Notes under the pieces: generated by a model | What the model was told of the DNA's origin: nothing | Database searches by the model: none | What the model saw: only the letters and a program-made list of their open reading frames with translations | Position numbers and translations under genes: made by a program | NCBI RefSeq assembly: GCF_000014005.1 | Contig: NC_008009.1 | Location: forward strand, 5,022,001-5,086,000 | Length of the DNA: 64,000 nucleotides | Direction: 5' to 3' | Origin: Candidatus Koribacter versatilis Ellin345 | GTDB taxonomy: Bacteria; Acidobacteriota; Terriglobia; Terriglobales; Acidobacteriaceae | Shown here: positions 1-10,816 of the stretch, one piece after another | Position numbering within the stretch: the stretch's first letter is position 1 | Layout: each line of letters starts with the position of its first letter

Positions 1-30
1 CGCGATCTAGACTAACTGGACGGCAATATG

Positions 31-54
31 AAGCCCGCGAATGCTCGCGGGCTT
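31..54. terminator. perfect hairpin, probable terminator
   Basis: A perfect 10-bp inverted repeat (31-40 with 45-54, loop ATGC) lies about 20 bases past the stop codon of the minus-strand sensor gene. On the plus strand it is followed by only a short T run, and on the minus strand by none, so it is a stable end-of-gene hairpin rather than a classical T-tailed terminator. Confidence 0.55.
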
Positions 55-74
55 TGTCCTTCGACTACAAGAGC

Positions 75-962
75 CTAGTCGTTCAACATCCGCAGCGCTT
101 TCACCACCGTCACGTACATGCGATTGAACGACGCGGTCAGTCCGCCGATCTCATCCTTCGAGTGCACCGTCACTTCCGGAACTTCGAGATCCCCACGGCT
201 CACGCGATCCGCCATAGCCGAAAGCTTTCTCACCGGACTAATAACGACGACGAACAGAGCGGCGTCAATCGCCAACAAGATAAATAAGAAGGTGAGGACG
301 AGGTACGTCATCAGCGTCTTGAATGCCTTGTCGGCAATCTGGATCGGCACCGACGTTGGGACCGAGACGATCTGCGCGGCATTGATTTCGCCCGTCTTCC
401 ATCCGAAACCGTTCGACGGACCATAGCTGTTCAACAATGCAGCGGGAGCCATTGACGGCACATCGTGGCACTCGAGACAGCTCTGCTTCACTTGGATTGG
501 ATGCGCGAGGTACAACGCAACCCCGGTCGGCGTCGAACGCTCGCCAATGATCTCGGTTTGTTCAGGATGGTTGCGGAAAGAGTTGATGATGTCGGCTTCG
601 TAGTCTTCGGCGCGGTCTTTCGGGTTCGTCGGATTTAGCGCCGCTTCTTTATATGTGTAATCAGAATACTTTTTGCGAAGGCGATTGAAGCTGGTGGTCG
701 CGCCGTAAGCAGGAACCGTCTGCGGAATGAATTCGTTCTCGTGTCCCGTGACCTTCTGCAGTAAAGGCTTCAGTTCTTCCGAGGTATAGTCGCGCGTCGC
801 CTTCGCGCTCTCCATCATGAGTTTCGCCTGCTGCACCACCTGGGAGCGCGCGTTCTCCATCAGGAAGCTATAGGAAATTTTGGCGACGATGGCCAGACCA
901 ATGCCGGCAAGCAAAATGAAGATCAAATTGAACTTCAGCAACAGCTTCAAAGGCAGCCTCAC
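75..962 (-). CDS. membrane sensor with DUF3365/Tll0287-like haem domain and HAMP
   Basis: The protein has an N-terminal membrane segment (about residues 5-25), an extracytoplasmic DUF3365-type domain, a second membrane segment near residue 210-230, and a C-terminal HAMP region ending shortly after the motif DEIGGLTASFNRM. The CLECH sequence in the outer domain is a CxxCH site for one covalently bound c-type haem, so a redox or gas-sensing role is likely. No kinase, cyclase or methyl-accepting domain follows HAMP, so it must signal through a partner or be a cut-down sensor. A longer frame runs upstream into the tRNA gene. I chose the GTG at 962 because the hydrophobic segment begins directly after it, but no clear Shine-Dalgarno supports this start. 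Confidence 0.8.
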   Translation of the reverse strand: MRLPLKLLLKFNLIFILLAGIGLAIVAKISYSFLMENARSQVVQQAKLMMESAKATRDYTSEELKPLLQKVTGHENEFIPQTVPAYGATTSFNRLRKKYSDYTYKEAALNPTNPKDRAEDYEADIINSFRNHPEQTEIIGERSTPTGVALYLAHPIQVKQSCLECHDVPSMAPAALLNSYGPSNGFGWKTGEINAAQIVSVPTSVPIQIADKAFKTLMTYLVLTFLFILLAIDAALFVVVISPVRKLSAMADRVSRGDLEVPEVTVHSKDEIGGLTASFNRMYVTVVKALRMLND

Positions 963-1049
963 GGAAACCAGGGGATCAGCGGAAGTGCAAGGATTGTTGC
1001 ACGAAAAACGTGTGGGGTGAAGCCTATCGCGTGAAGAGGCTTTTGCACT

Positions 1050-1126
1050 TGGTGGCGGCGCGTGGACTCGAACCACGGACCTACGGATTATGAGACCGTC
1101 GCTCTAACCAGCTGAGCTACGCCGCC
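1050..1126 (-). tRNA. tRNA with CAT anticodon (Met elongator or Ile2)
   Basis: A 77-nt cloverleaf reads on the minus strand with acceptor stem GGCGGCG/CGCCGCC, discriminator A and encoded CCA. It has a D arm (AGCTCAGCTGGTTAGAGC), a CAT anticodon and a GTTCGAGTC T loop. The sequence alone does not decide between elongator tRNA-Met and lysidine-modified tRNA-Ile. Confidence 0.95.
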
Positions 1127-1743
1127 ATTTGGAAGGCAGGGCCGCGGATTGCGGCCTGAAGAAATGCGACACGGACGCATCGCATCTTCATTGATTTTAA
1201 GCGGCACGTAGAGGGGTGTCAAACGCGCGGCCATGCCCAGCAACAGTGATCCAGCGTTGAAAGCACTGTTGTTGAATGCAACAACACTTCTTTATCGGAC
1301 TTGCCAATACGAATTCGACAAACCGCGTTTTGCGGCTGTGATTCGCTCCAACCCAATGATTATGCGGGTGTCCGGCACTCAGAATGCGACCATCGCCTAT
1401 GTGCATAGCTCACGTGGTCATGTGATGTTGGTCACTGAACCCGCACCGTCATTCCGGCGATAAACCACATCACGCCCACGAGACGGTTCCTGCGATGGGC
1501 GGTGGATTCTCAGGGAACAGGTGGGTGGAGATCCGGGCAGCACGGTGCGCGCGTCATCAATCCTTATTTAGTGGTCAGTCATTCATAGTTGTTGCGCCGT
1601 TGGGTTCCTTCGCTTACCTCCCGTCATGCGCGCAGGCGCGTTCGCTGCGATGTCGTGAGTTCCATTTGATGTGGAACGGCTCGCTGCCGGAGTGCATCCG
1701 GCGCGGGCCAGAAGTGTAATCCCCGATGGGCGAGAAGGCACTC
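1127..1743. other. intergenic region upstream of the hydrogenase operon
   Basis: About 600 bases separate the tRNA from the hydrogenase operon. Short open frames on both strands have no recognisable protein features or ribosome binding sites. The operon promoter should lie here, but I could not identify convincing -35/-10 or sigma-54 elements. Confidence 0.4.
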
Positions 1744-2931
1744 ATGTCGAAGAAGCCGACGATTGAAGAACATCTGAAAGCAACTGGTGTGACGCGGAGA
1801 AGTTTCGTTCAGCTCTGCGGAATGCTGATGGCGGCAGCCCCAATAGGCTTGTCGCTCACGAGCAAGGCTTCCGCACAGGAAGTCGCCAAGGTCGTCGGCA
1901 AAGCGAAGCGACCCTCGGTGATCTGGTTGCACTTCCAGGATTGCACCGGTTGTACCGAGACGTTGTTGCGTACATCGGCTCCCGACGTCGCGCACCTCAT
2001 CCTCGACGTCATCTCGCTGGACTATCACGAGACATTGATGGCTGCCTCCGGAGCGCAGGCCGAAGCCGCGCTGCAATCGGCGATTGCCGACAACGCCGGC
2101 AAGTTCGTGCTCGTCGTTGAAGGCGCCATCCCCGCGCGCGACGACGGCAACTACATGCTGCTCAACGGCAAGCCCGCCATCCAGGTGATCAAGGAGACGG
2201 CGGCCAAGGCGGCGGCAGTGATCGCCATGGGCTCCTGCGCTTCTTGGGGAGGCGTTCCCTCGGCCGATCCCAATCCGACTGGCGCCATCGGCGTGGATTC
2301 TGTCATCTCCGGCAAGCCGATCGTGAACCTGCCAGGATGTCCGCCGAACCCTTACAACTTGCTTGCCACGGTGCTTGAGTACGTCGTTATGGGCAAGCTG
2401 CCCGCGCTCGACGAATACGGCCGTCCGAAGTTCGCCTATGAGCGCGTGATTCACGAGAATTGCCCGCGCCGCGCGCACTTCGATGCCGGCCGCTTCGCCG
2501 CTACGTTCGGCGACGAAGGTCACCGCAAAGGCTGGTGTCTCTACAAACTGGGCTGCAAAGGACCGGTCACGCACGCGGCCTGCTCAACGCGCCACTTCTG
2601 CGAAGTGCCCGGCGTGTGGCCGATTGGCTTGGGCGTTCCTTGTGTCGGATGCACGGAAAAATCCGTCATCTGGCAAATGGGAACGTTCCAGACCGTGCCG
2701 ATCCATCTTGCGACGCCGCCCGACACGTATCCGCCGGTCTTCAGCGGATCAGGCAAGGTTGGAGTCGGCGCGGCAGCCTTAGTCGGTGCCATCGCCGGCG
2801 CCGTCGGCGGCGCGACGTGGGTCGCCTCCCAGAAATTCAAGAGTTCCAATGAAGCTGGAGTTGAGCACATTGGACTCGATATCGCGCACGTAGATAAGCA
2901 GAAGTCAGCCAAAGTTGGAAAAGAGGAATAA
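1744..2931 (+). CDS. hybO: [NiFe] hydrogenase small subunit, Hyb-type (HybO-like)
   Basis: This is the electron-transfer subunit of a periplasm-facing group 1 [NiFe] uptake hydrogenase. A Tat signal (TRRSF followed by a hydrophobic stretch) lies near residues 17-40. Cluster ligands are visible: CTGC for the proximal cluster, GSCASWGG and NLPGCPPNP, the distal His/Cys set (HENC, GWCLYKLGC), and the medial set (GVPCVGC). The proximal motif is CTGC rather than the CTCC of oxygen-tolerant enzymes, so a standard [4Fe-4S] cluster is expected. A glycine/alanine-rich hydrophobic segment near the C-terminus (about 345-365) probably anchors it in the membrane. An ATG lies 18 bases upstream, but AGAAGG sits before the ATG at 1744. 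First gene of an operon in the same order as E. coli hybOABCD. Confidence 0.93.
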   Translation: MSKKPTIEEHLKATGVTRRSFVQLCGMLMAAAPIGLSLTSKASAQEVAKVVGKAKRPSVIWLHFQDCTGCTETLLRTSAPDVAHLILDVISLDYHETLMAASGAQAEAALQSAIADNAGKFVLVVEGAIPARDDGNYMLLNGKPAIQVIKETAAKAAAVIAMGSCASWGGVPSADPNPTGAIGVDSVISGKPIVNLPGCPPNPYNLLATVLEYVVMGKLPALDEYGRPKFAYERVIHENCPRRAHFDAGRFAATFGDEGHRKGWCLYKLGCKGPVTHAACSTRHFCEVPGVWPIGLGVPCVGCTEKSVIWQMGTFQTVPIHLATPPDTYPPVFSGSGKVGVGAAALVGAIAGAVGGATWVASQKFKSSNEAGVEHIGLDIAHVDKQKSAKVGKEE

Positions 2932-2932
2932 A

Positions 2933-3859
2933 GTGGCGATCACCCGGCGAGAACTGATCACGAACATCGCCAAGGCCGGTGTCCCCGCTGCCCTGGCCGT
3001 CACTGCCTGCGCTCCCAAACTCGAGGCCGAGACGGTTCCGGTTCCGAGCGGCGCGGTCGGACTGCTCTACGACGCCAGCATCTGCATTGGCTGCAAAGCG
3101 TGCGTGGCCGCTTGCGCAGAGGCAAACGATACTTCGCCCGATACCCGCGGCGACGGACTGCACCAGGCTCCCAACGACTTGAACGACCGAACTCGCAACA
3201 TCATCAAGCTGTATAAGCCCGCAGGTGGCGGCCCTAGTTCCTACGTGAAGCGCCAGTGCATGCACTGTCTCGATCCAGCTTGCGCCGCAGGCTGTCCCTT
3301 CCAGGCCCTCAGTAAAGATCCCGAGACCGGCATCGTCACGTGGACGGAAGACAAGTGCATCGGTTGCCGGTATTGCACGATTACCTGCCCGTACCACATT
3401 CCACGCTTTCAATGGGCGGGTTACAACCCTCGCGTCACCAAGTGCGAACTCTGCAACACACGTCTCGATAAAGGACTGAAGCCGGGCTGCACCACGGTGT
3501 GTCCGACCGGAGCCGTGATCTTTGGTCCGCGTCCTGCGCTCCTGATGGAAGCCAAGAGCCGGATCACAAAGAGTCCGAACCGTTACTACCAGAACCGCGT
3601 TTATGGAGAGGTGGATAACGGCGGCACCCAAGCGCTGTACCTCTCGCACGTACCGTTCGAGAAACTCGGCCTTCCGGAAATCGGTCCCGACTCTGTGCCG
3701 GCGAAGACTCTGCGCTGGCAGCGCCGTTTGTATCAGTACTTCGCGTTGCCCGCAGTTCTATATGTGGGATTAGTACAAGTTATCCGCAAGAGTCTGACCG
3801 GCCACGAAGTAGAAGCTCATGAGCGCGAGAGAGCCACTGGATTGAGGGCACAACGATGA
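2933..3859 (+). CDS. hybA: hydrogenase ferredoxin-like subunit, four [4Fe-4S] clusters (HybA-like)
   Basis: This Tat-exported iron-sulfur protein is expected to relay electrons from the small subunit to the membrane subunit. A TRRE Tat motif starts near residue 4, followed by a hydrophobic stretch. Cysteine clusters typical of HybA/NrfC/DmsB proteins follow: CIGCKACVAAC, CMHCLDPACAAGC, CIGCRYCTITC and CELCNTR...CTTVC. A hydrophobic segment near the C-terminus (FALPAVLYVGLVQVI) matches the HybA C-terminal anchor. A TTG start at 2915 inside hybO is possible, but GTG at 2933 has AGAGGA five bases upstream and gives a tidy Tat leader. The stop overlaps the next start as ATGA. Confidence 0.9.
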   Translation: MAITRRELITNIAKAGVPAALAVTACAPKLEAETVPVPSGAVGLLYDASICIGCKACVAACAEANDTSPDTRGDGLHQAPNDLNDRTRNIIKLYKPAGGGPSSYVKRQCMHCLDPACAAGCPFQALSKDPETGIVTWTEDKCIGCRYCTITCPYHIPRFQWAGYNPRVTKCELCNTRLDKGLKPGCTTVCPTGAVIFGPRPALLMEAKSRITKSPNRYYQNRVYGEVDNGGTQALYLSHVPFEKLGLPEIGPDSVPAKTLRWQRRLYQYFALPAVLYVGLVQVIRKSLTGHEVEAHERERATGLRAQR

Positions 3860-5187
3860 GTAGCGCAGCATTCAATAAACCTGTGTCCGATCGGGACAGC
3901 AATAGCTGGGAACGCTTCGTGCCCGTGTACGGCTTCCGCGTACTGAATCCGTTCTTCGTTGGCCTCTGTGTACTCATCGCCATCGCATTTATTCTCACCG
4001 GCTATCGCGAACTGGCTGGTCTCGGTCCTGTGAGCGGAATGAACGATGCCTTCGGATGGGGCATCTGGAAAACGTTCAACGTGATGGTGCTGACTGCTCT
4101 CGGTTCCGGCGCATTCGCGGTCGGCATCGCCGCGTGGGTCTTCCGGCGGCACCGCCTGCATTCACTGATGCGCGTTGCCCTGCTAACCAGCTTTCTCGCA
4201 TACGCATGCGGCTTGCTGCTGTTAGGTATCGATGCCGGTCGCCCCTGGAACTTCTATTGGATCGTCTTTCCGTGGAAATGGAACATGCACTCCCCTCTCG
4301 CGGAAGTCGCGATCTGCATGTCCATTTACGCGATGATCCCCCTCGCTCTTGAGAATATTCCCCCGATTCTCGAGCGGCTTTGGTACTTCGATTCTCGCCT
4401 TCGTCCGCGTGTAGAAAAGCTTGAGAAGACGCTTTACTCGGCGTTCCCGTGGATCATCGCCGCCGCTTATCTGCTGCCCGGCATGCACCAATCTTCTCTC
4501 GGCGCATTGATGCTGCTCGCCGGCGAACGTGTTCATCCCCTCTGGCAGACACCATTTCTGCCGCTCCTCTATCTCGGCGCGGCTTGTTTTATGTCCTTCG
4601 GATGCGTCGCCGGAACGACGATGCTCTGCTGCCTCATCTGGAAGCGACCGATGGACATGGAAGTGCTCGACGACGCTGCAACCATCACCTGGTGGCTCAT
4701 TGCCGGATGGCTCGCGTTGCGTTTGGTGGATATCACGGTTCGCGGCGCGATACTCACGGCGTTCCACTTCGATCGCTTCGCACTCGTTTTCTGGATGGAA
4801 GTTTTCCTCACGGCCTATGGTGGATGGCTGCTCTATCGTTCGGTAAAAGAGCACGAGCCGCGTTTCATGTTTCTCGGCTACATCCTGAGTTCGCTCGGCG
4901 GAATGATTTACCGCTTCAGTCCGACGACACTCGCATTCCGCCCGAATCCTGAAGCGTTGTACTTCCCCAAGACCATCGAGATTCTCGTATCACTCGGATT
5001 CATTTCACTCGGCATCGCCGGCTTCCTCTTCGCCGTAAAAAGGCTCGCGATCCTGCCCGCTCCCACCCACACGTGGCACGACATGGCGAGCTATTTCCGC
5101 TTCCGTCGGCCATACATCCGGTGGACGGGCTACTTCCAGTTTGGACATCTCGGCGAAAACGAATCTTCGGAACCAAAGAACAATTAA
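3856..5187 (+). CDS. hybB: hydrogenase membrane subunit, NrfD/PsrC family (HybB-like)
   Basis: A 443-residue polytopic protein with about ten hydrophobic segments and no haem-type histidine pattern of a cytochrome b. It belongs to the NrfD/PsrC/HybB quinone-interacting subunit family, which passes electrons between the Fe-S subunit and the quinone pool. Conserved-looking features are the GINDA-like GMNDAFGWGIWKTFNV in the N-terminal third and EVAICMSIYAMIPLALE in the middle. Translation is coupled to the ferredoxin subunit through a 4-base overlap. Choosing this subunit type supports a Hyb-like rather than Hya-like complex. Confidence 0.9.
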   Translation: MSSAAFNKPVSDRDSNSWERFVPVYGFRVLNPFFVGLCVLIAIAFILTGYRELAGLGPVSGMNDAFGWGIWKTFNVMVLTALGSGAFAVGIAAWVFRRHRLHSLMRVALLTSFLAYACGLLLLGIDAGRPWNFYWIVFPWKWNMHSPLAEVAICMSIYAMIPLALENIPPILERLWYFDSRLRPRVEKLEKTLYSAFPWIIAAAYLLPGMHQSSLGALMLLAGERVHPLWQTPFLPLLYLGAACFMSFGCVAGTTMLCCLIWKRPMDMEVLDDAATITWWLIAGWLALRLVDITVRGAILTAFHFDRFALVFWMEVFLTAYGGWLLYRSVKEHEPRFMFLGYILSSLGGMIYRFSPTTLAFRPNPEALYFPKTIEILVSLGFISLGIAGFLFAVKRLAILPAPTHTWHDMASYFRFRRPYIRWTGYFQFGHLGENESSEPKNN

Positions 5188-5196
5188 GCAGGCGCT

Positions 5197-6884
<1,688 letters not shown>

Positions 6885-6888
<4 letters not shown>

Positions 6889-7433
6889 AGAACGTTTTAA
6901 TTGGTGGAATCGGCAATGTGCTGCTCGGAGATGACGGGGTCGGTCCCTACCTCGTCAGGATGATCGCCGCCCATTACGAATTCGCCGATGGTGTCGAGGT
7001 CATCGACCTCGGCACCCCCGCTTTGGAATTCGTGGACAACATCGCCGGTCGCGATGCGGTGATCCTGATCGACTCCGTTAAACTAGACGCTGATCCCGGC
7101 TCAATCGCGCTCTATCGCAAAGCAGATCTCGCTGCCCACGCTCCTTCCATACGCATGGATCCGCACTCGCCGACGCTCATTGAGGCGATCCATAGCGCCG
7201 AGTTCTATGCGAATCCTCCCTCGGACGTTTTGCTGATTGGGATCGTCGGTGCGAGCTTTGAGCCGAGTTGCACCCTCAGCGAAGCCGTACAAGGTTCGTT
7301 GTCGAACGCGACCCGCGAAGTTCTTCGCGAGTTGGACCGACTTGGCATCGGTCATTGCCGCCGGATCAAAGCCGCGGATCCTGACATCTGGTGGACGAAG
7401 GCTCCTGCACTTCCTTCTGAAACACACGTCTAG
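6885..7433 (+). CDS. hybD: hydrogenase maturation endopeptidase (HybD/HyaD family)
   Basis: A nickel-dependent aspartyl-type protease that trims the large-subunit C-terminus once nickel is inserted. The family signature GIGNVLLGDDGVG lies at residues 8-20 with the first metal-binding acidic residue. Two further acidic positions follow: D in VIDLGTPAL and the H/D region near MDPHSPTL. The start overlaps the large-subunit stop. The hypABCDEF accessory genes are not in this window and must be elsewhere. Its stop codon directly abuts that of the convergent GH2 gene. Confidence 0.9.
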
Positions 7434-10028
7434 CTAGAACGCGTCCGTCAGCGACATCACTTTTACCGCATCGCCCAATTCCTTTTCACTCGCATTCGAA
7501 GCGATCTTCACTTCCACGGCCGTCCCCGGCAGCAAGTCAAAGTAGTTGTCCGAGAGGGTTGCGTCCACCGAACCAGTCTGTATGTACACGTGTCTCGCCA
7601 ACACATCCGACGATAACTTCAATAGATAACCGCCGCCAACCTTTCGCAACTCGGTCGCAACCTTCGCCTTCAGAAGATCCACGGATTTCGTCGGTACGAA
7701 GAACAGCAAGTTATTCGACAGTGTCTTACCGCCCGATGTCAGTTCCGCGACCGCAAATACCTTCGTCGGATCCGCGCCGTTCGCATTCAACAACTCCGTG
7801 CGCGGCATCTGTAGATAAACCTTGCTCCCCAGCGGCTCGACATCGACTGTGCTCGAGGACTCCTTGATGATCTTCCCGTCCATCGTCATCAGCCGAAGCT
7901 TAAGCTCTGCCTTCGTCGCCGCCGTTCGATCCGAAACAATGTACACGGCAATCGCGCCATTCTCTTCGCGCGGCAAAACCAGCACATCGTTGTAGAAGCG
8001 TCGCGCATAGTAGTGCAGTGCTTTCCAGCGACCGTAGTAATCAAGGCTCGCCCACGAAGCCACTGGCCAACAGTCGTTCAATTGCCAATAAATCGACCCC
8101 ATTGATCTCGGACGAATTCGCCGCAGATGTTCGGCTCCAGTCTTGATCGCCTCTGCTTGCAATACCTGGCTCACATACAGGAACGACGGAAAATCCTTCG
8201 GCTCCGGATAATCGCGCAATAGATACTCGTGGATTTTCTGGTTTCCGGCTTTGTTCTTCTGGTGAACCAGCATTACCGGCGTCGTGATGCCAGTTCGATC
8301 TTCCGGCAACGTAAAGCTCTCAATCGTCCGCATCTCGGGGAAGGACTGGAAGCCAAACTCGGTCATGAAGCGCGGGAAAGATTTCTCGTAGTCCGTGAAG
8401 GGAGCCATGCCATGCCAGACCTGCCAGTTGTGCACGTCTCCGGATTGGTAGCTGTCGGAGACCTCCTCGTAATCGGCACTCGGCGAACTCGGCCAGTACG
8501 GCACTTCCGGATCGAGTCGTTGCACCTCCTGCGCAATTACGCTGGAAAACAGAGTCAAATAGTCTTGCCACATGTGGCGCTGCACGTCGGCACTTAATTT
8601 GCTCGTCACATCGCCGTGCCATTCCCACGAACCTTCGGTTTCATTGTTGCCGCACCAAATAATGATGCTGGGATGATTGCGCAGCCGCTTCACCTGGTAT
8701 TCGACTTCTTTTTGCACGTTCAGCTTGAATGTGTAGTCGCCCGGCTGCCACTCGTTGCCGAACATGAAGTCTTGCCAGACCATGATCCCGAGCTCATCGC
8801 AGATGTCATAGAACATGTCGGTTTCGTAGTAGCCGCCGCCCCAATGGCGGACCATGTTCATGTTGGCGTCCACCGCCGACTGCAGTACTTTGCGATAGTC
8901 CTTCTCTGTCACCCGTGACGGAAACGAGTCGAACGGAATGACGTCGGCGCCCTTTCCAAACACCGGAATGCCGTTGATGATGAATTCGAACGAACGGCCC
9001 CACTGGTCCACGTCACGTCGCAATACAATGGACCGAAGTCCGGTCTTCGCATCCCTCACATCCTGCTGCAGCCCGCTAATCTTCACGCTCGCGTGGAACG
9101 TATAAACCGGATGAGCGCCGTAGCCATTCGGATACCAAAGCTCAGGATTCGCAATCTCCATCGGCATCACGATGGAATTCACTCCCGCGTGAAGCTGTGC
9201 CGATTGCGTGAGTTCCCTCGCCTTGCCCTTCAGCGAAGCCTCCACGCTAATATCGGCCTTCGCGTCTCCCGCCGACAGCACTTCGACTTCAACCGAAATG
9301 CGCGCAGCCGCCTTCGAAATGTCCTTCTGCCGAACATAAACGTTCGAAATGCGCGCGCTATCCCAGCCCTCCAGCCGCACCGGACGCCATATCCCGCACG
9401 TAACAAACGTCGGGCCCCAATCCCAGCCGTATTCGTAAGCAGCTTTCCGAACATAAGTCTTCTCGGGGGGCAAGGGCGCCGTCTTAGCGCGCCAAGGATC
9501 GCGCGCCGCAATCTTCGGCGCTTCCTTAATCACTGACGGAAAAAACACCAGCACCTCATTTGGTCCGGTTTTCAAATGCGATTTCACGTCTGCTCGCCAC
9601 TCGCGGAACATGTTGTCCGCCTTCAACACCAGCGCTCCGTTCACGTAAACCTCGGCGAGCGTATCGAGTCCCTCGAAAACCAGGTCCACGTGCTGACGCG
9701 CCATCACCTCCGGTGATGCCGTGAACGTCGTTCTGTACTCCCAGTCAGCGTCCTGGGTCCATTGCAGCTTCGCCTCGTTATCGCGATAGAACGGATCAGG
9801 GATCAGCTTGGCATTCAGCAGATCGGTGTGCACGACTCCGGGAACCGTCGCCGGCCGCCACTCGGCGGGAATCAAGGATGTCCCTTCCACGCGCTGCCTG
9901 AACTGCCATCCGGATTCAATAGGAATAGAGAGCCTGCGCCCCTGCGTACCCGACGCGCCAAATGCAATCGCCTCAATTCCGAAAAGCACGAAGAGTACGA
10001 ACCCGACGACAATCGTTTTTCTCATCAT
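7434..10028 (-). CDS. secreted GH2 family beta-mannosidase
   Basis: An exported glycoside hydrolase expected to release mannose from beta-mannosides. A signal peptide (MMRKTIVVGFVLFVLFG...) covers about residues 1-27. The jelly-roll domain follows, then an immunoglobulin-like domain and the TIM barrel. The acid/base glutamate is E463 in WCGNNE and the nucleophile is E557 in MTEFGFQS, both in contexts typical of beta-mannosidases. GYDWGP-like (YGWDWGP) sequence near residue 205 is also typical. Two adjacent ATG codons (10028, 10025) begin the signal peptide. A longer frame upstream has no export logic. Substrate specificity is inferred from family motifs. Confidence 0.88.
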   Translation of the reverse strand: MMRKTIVVGFVLFVLFGIEAIAFGASGTQGRRLSIPIESGWQFRQRVEGTSLIPAEWRPATVPGVVHTDLLNAKLIPDPFYRDNEAKLQWTQDADWEYRTTFTASPEVMARQHVDLVFEGLDTLAEVYVNGALVLKADNMFREWRADVKSHLKTGPNEVLVFFPSVIKEAPKIAARDPWRAKTAPLPPEKTYVRKAAYEYGWDWGPTFVTCGIWRPVRLEGWDSARISNVYVRQKDISKAAARISVEVEVLSAGDAKADISVEASLKGKARELTQSAQLHAGVNSIVMPMEIANPELWYPNGYGAHPVYTFHASVKISGLQQDVRDAKTGLRSIVLRRDVDQWGRSFEFIINGIPVFGKGADVIPFDSFPSRVTEKDYRKVLQSAVDANMNMVRHWGGGYYETDMFYDICDELGIMVWQDFMFGNEWQPGDYTFKLNVQKEVEYQVKRLRNHPSIIIWCGNNETEGSWEWHGDVTSKLSADVQRHMWQDYLTLFSSVIAQEVQRLDPEVPYWPSSPSADYEEVSDSYQSGDVHNWQVWHGMAPFTDYEKSFPRFMTEFGFQSFPEMRTIESFTLPEDRTGITTPVMLVHQKNKAGNQKIHEYLLRDYPEPKDFPSFLYVSQVLQAEAIKTGAEHLRRIRPRSMGSIYWQLNDCWPVASWASLDYYGRWKALHYYARRFYNDVLVLPREENGAIAVYIVSDRTAATKAELKLRLMTMDGKIIKESSSTVDVEPLGSKVYLQMPRTELLNANGADPTKVFAVAELTSGGKTLSNNLLFFVPTKSVDLLKAKVATELRKVGGGYLLKLSSDVLARHVYIQTGSVDATLSDNYFDLLPGTAVEVKIASNASEKELGDAVKVMSLTDAF

Positions 10029-10216
10029 TTTGCCCTGTGATTTGAGGTACTCGAGCTTCCCATCCGCAGACAGCGAATGCCGCCCAAAAAGCAGCGGCAC
10101 CATAGTAGAAGCAAAAACGATTTTCTGCAGTATTGAGCGCGCAGCGAGGTAAAAGCGTACCCGCACAATCGGAACACACGTTCAGCTTTCGGGTATTGAG
10201 ACGTTAAGCAGGACTC

Positions 10217-10276
10217 TGGCGGAGGTGGGGGATTCGAACCCCCGATACAGCTTTTGACCGTATAACGGTTTAGCAA
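10217..10276. repeat. tRNA-Ser 3'-end duplicate, outer left att site
   Basis: Sixty bases match the 3' part of the tRNA-Ser(GCT) gene at 58202-58262, from the CCA end through TTTAGCAA, with a small difference in the G run (GGAGGTGGGGG against GGAGAGGGGGGG). The 5' half of the tRNA is absent. It is read as the outermost left attachment-site copy of a tRNA-integrated element. Confidence 0.85.
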
Positions 10277-10333
10277 CTAGCGAAGGCACAACGGGAAGCG
10301 ACTCCCGAGGTTTCGTTACCGAGGATTATGTAA
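10274..10333 (+). pseudogene. integrase C-terminal remnant (last 19 codons)
   Basis: Translating from 10274 gives QLAKAQREATPEV and then SLPRIM and a stop. This is nearly identical to the last residues of the integrase ending at 58173. The similarity continues past the stop into the att copy at 10362 (about 6 differences over ~97 bases). The remnant joins the outer att copy at the short shared sequence GCAACT. It is therefore the tail of a second, related element whose body has been deleted. Confidence 0.85.
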
Positions 10334-10361
10334 GTGTTTTATTTTCAACAACGTGCGGTTC

Positions 10362-10423
10362 TGGCGGAGAGGGGGGGGATTCGAACCCCCGATACAGCTT
10401 TTGACCGTATAACGGTTTAGCAA
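10362..10423. repeat. tRNA-Ser 3'-end duplicate, inner left att site
   Basis: Sixty-two bases match the 3' end of tRNA-Ser(GCT) at 58202-58262, differing essentially by one extra G in the G run. Similarity stops after TTTAGCAA. This is the most likely left junction of the island whose integrase lies at 56992-58173. Confidence 0.88.
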
Positions 10424-10816
10424 TTTTGGGCTGGACCACCCTGCGACGTGGAATCAACAGTTTGGCGCGGAAACACTGCACTCTTTGTGGGTCAAATCAT
10501 GGTATTCGGCACGCGATTGTGCAACCAGTGTGCAACCAGCAGACGTTCAGGATCTTTCACTGTAAAGGTTTCGTCAAAACCCGCATTTTATCAGTGCTCC
10601 AAACTTACCAAAATTTCGCTTCCAAGTTGCGGAAAACCGTTACACAAAGAGCCCGTGAGCACAGCCGTTCGAATCCCCCTAACCGTTCAGGAACTCAGCC
10701 GAATCTGCCTAGGAATCGTCAACACTTCTGAAATCGGAACCCCATGCGACAGCGATCAAGGTCTGTGAGCTTCATTGCGGAGTACGAGTACATCTGGCCG
10801 ACGAGGAGGGCAACCA
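10424..10816. other. non-coding left end of the island
   Basis: Nearly 400 bases contain no convincing gene. A 10-base direct repeat GTGCAACCAG occurs twice near 10517-10540. These could be integrase arm-type binding sites, since arm sites usually flank the core att, but this is conjecture. Confidence 0.35.

Noticed and set aside
1624-2574. 316-codon minus-strand frame opposite hybO
   Set aside because: Shadow of the hydrogenase small-subunit gene; its protein has no motif and the plus strand holds all cluster ligands.
1744-2931. Oxygen-tolerant hydrogenase
   Set aside because: The proximal cluster motif is CTGC without the two additional cysteines of the [4Fe-3S] type.
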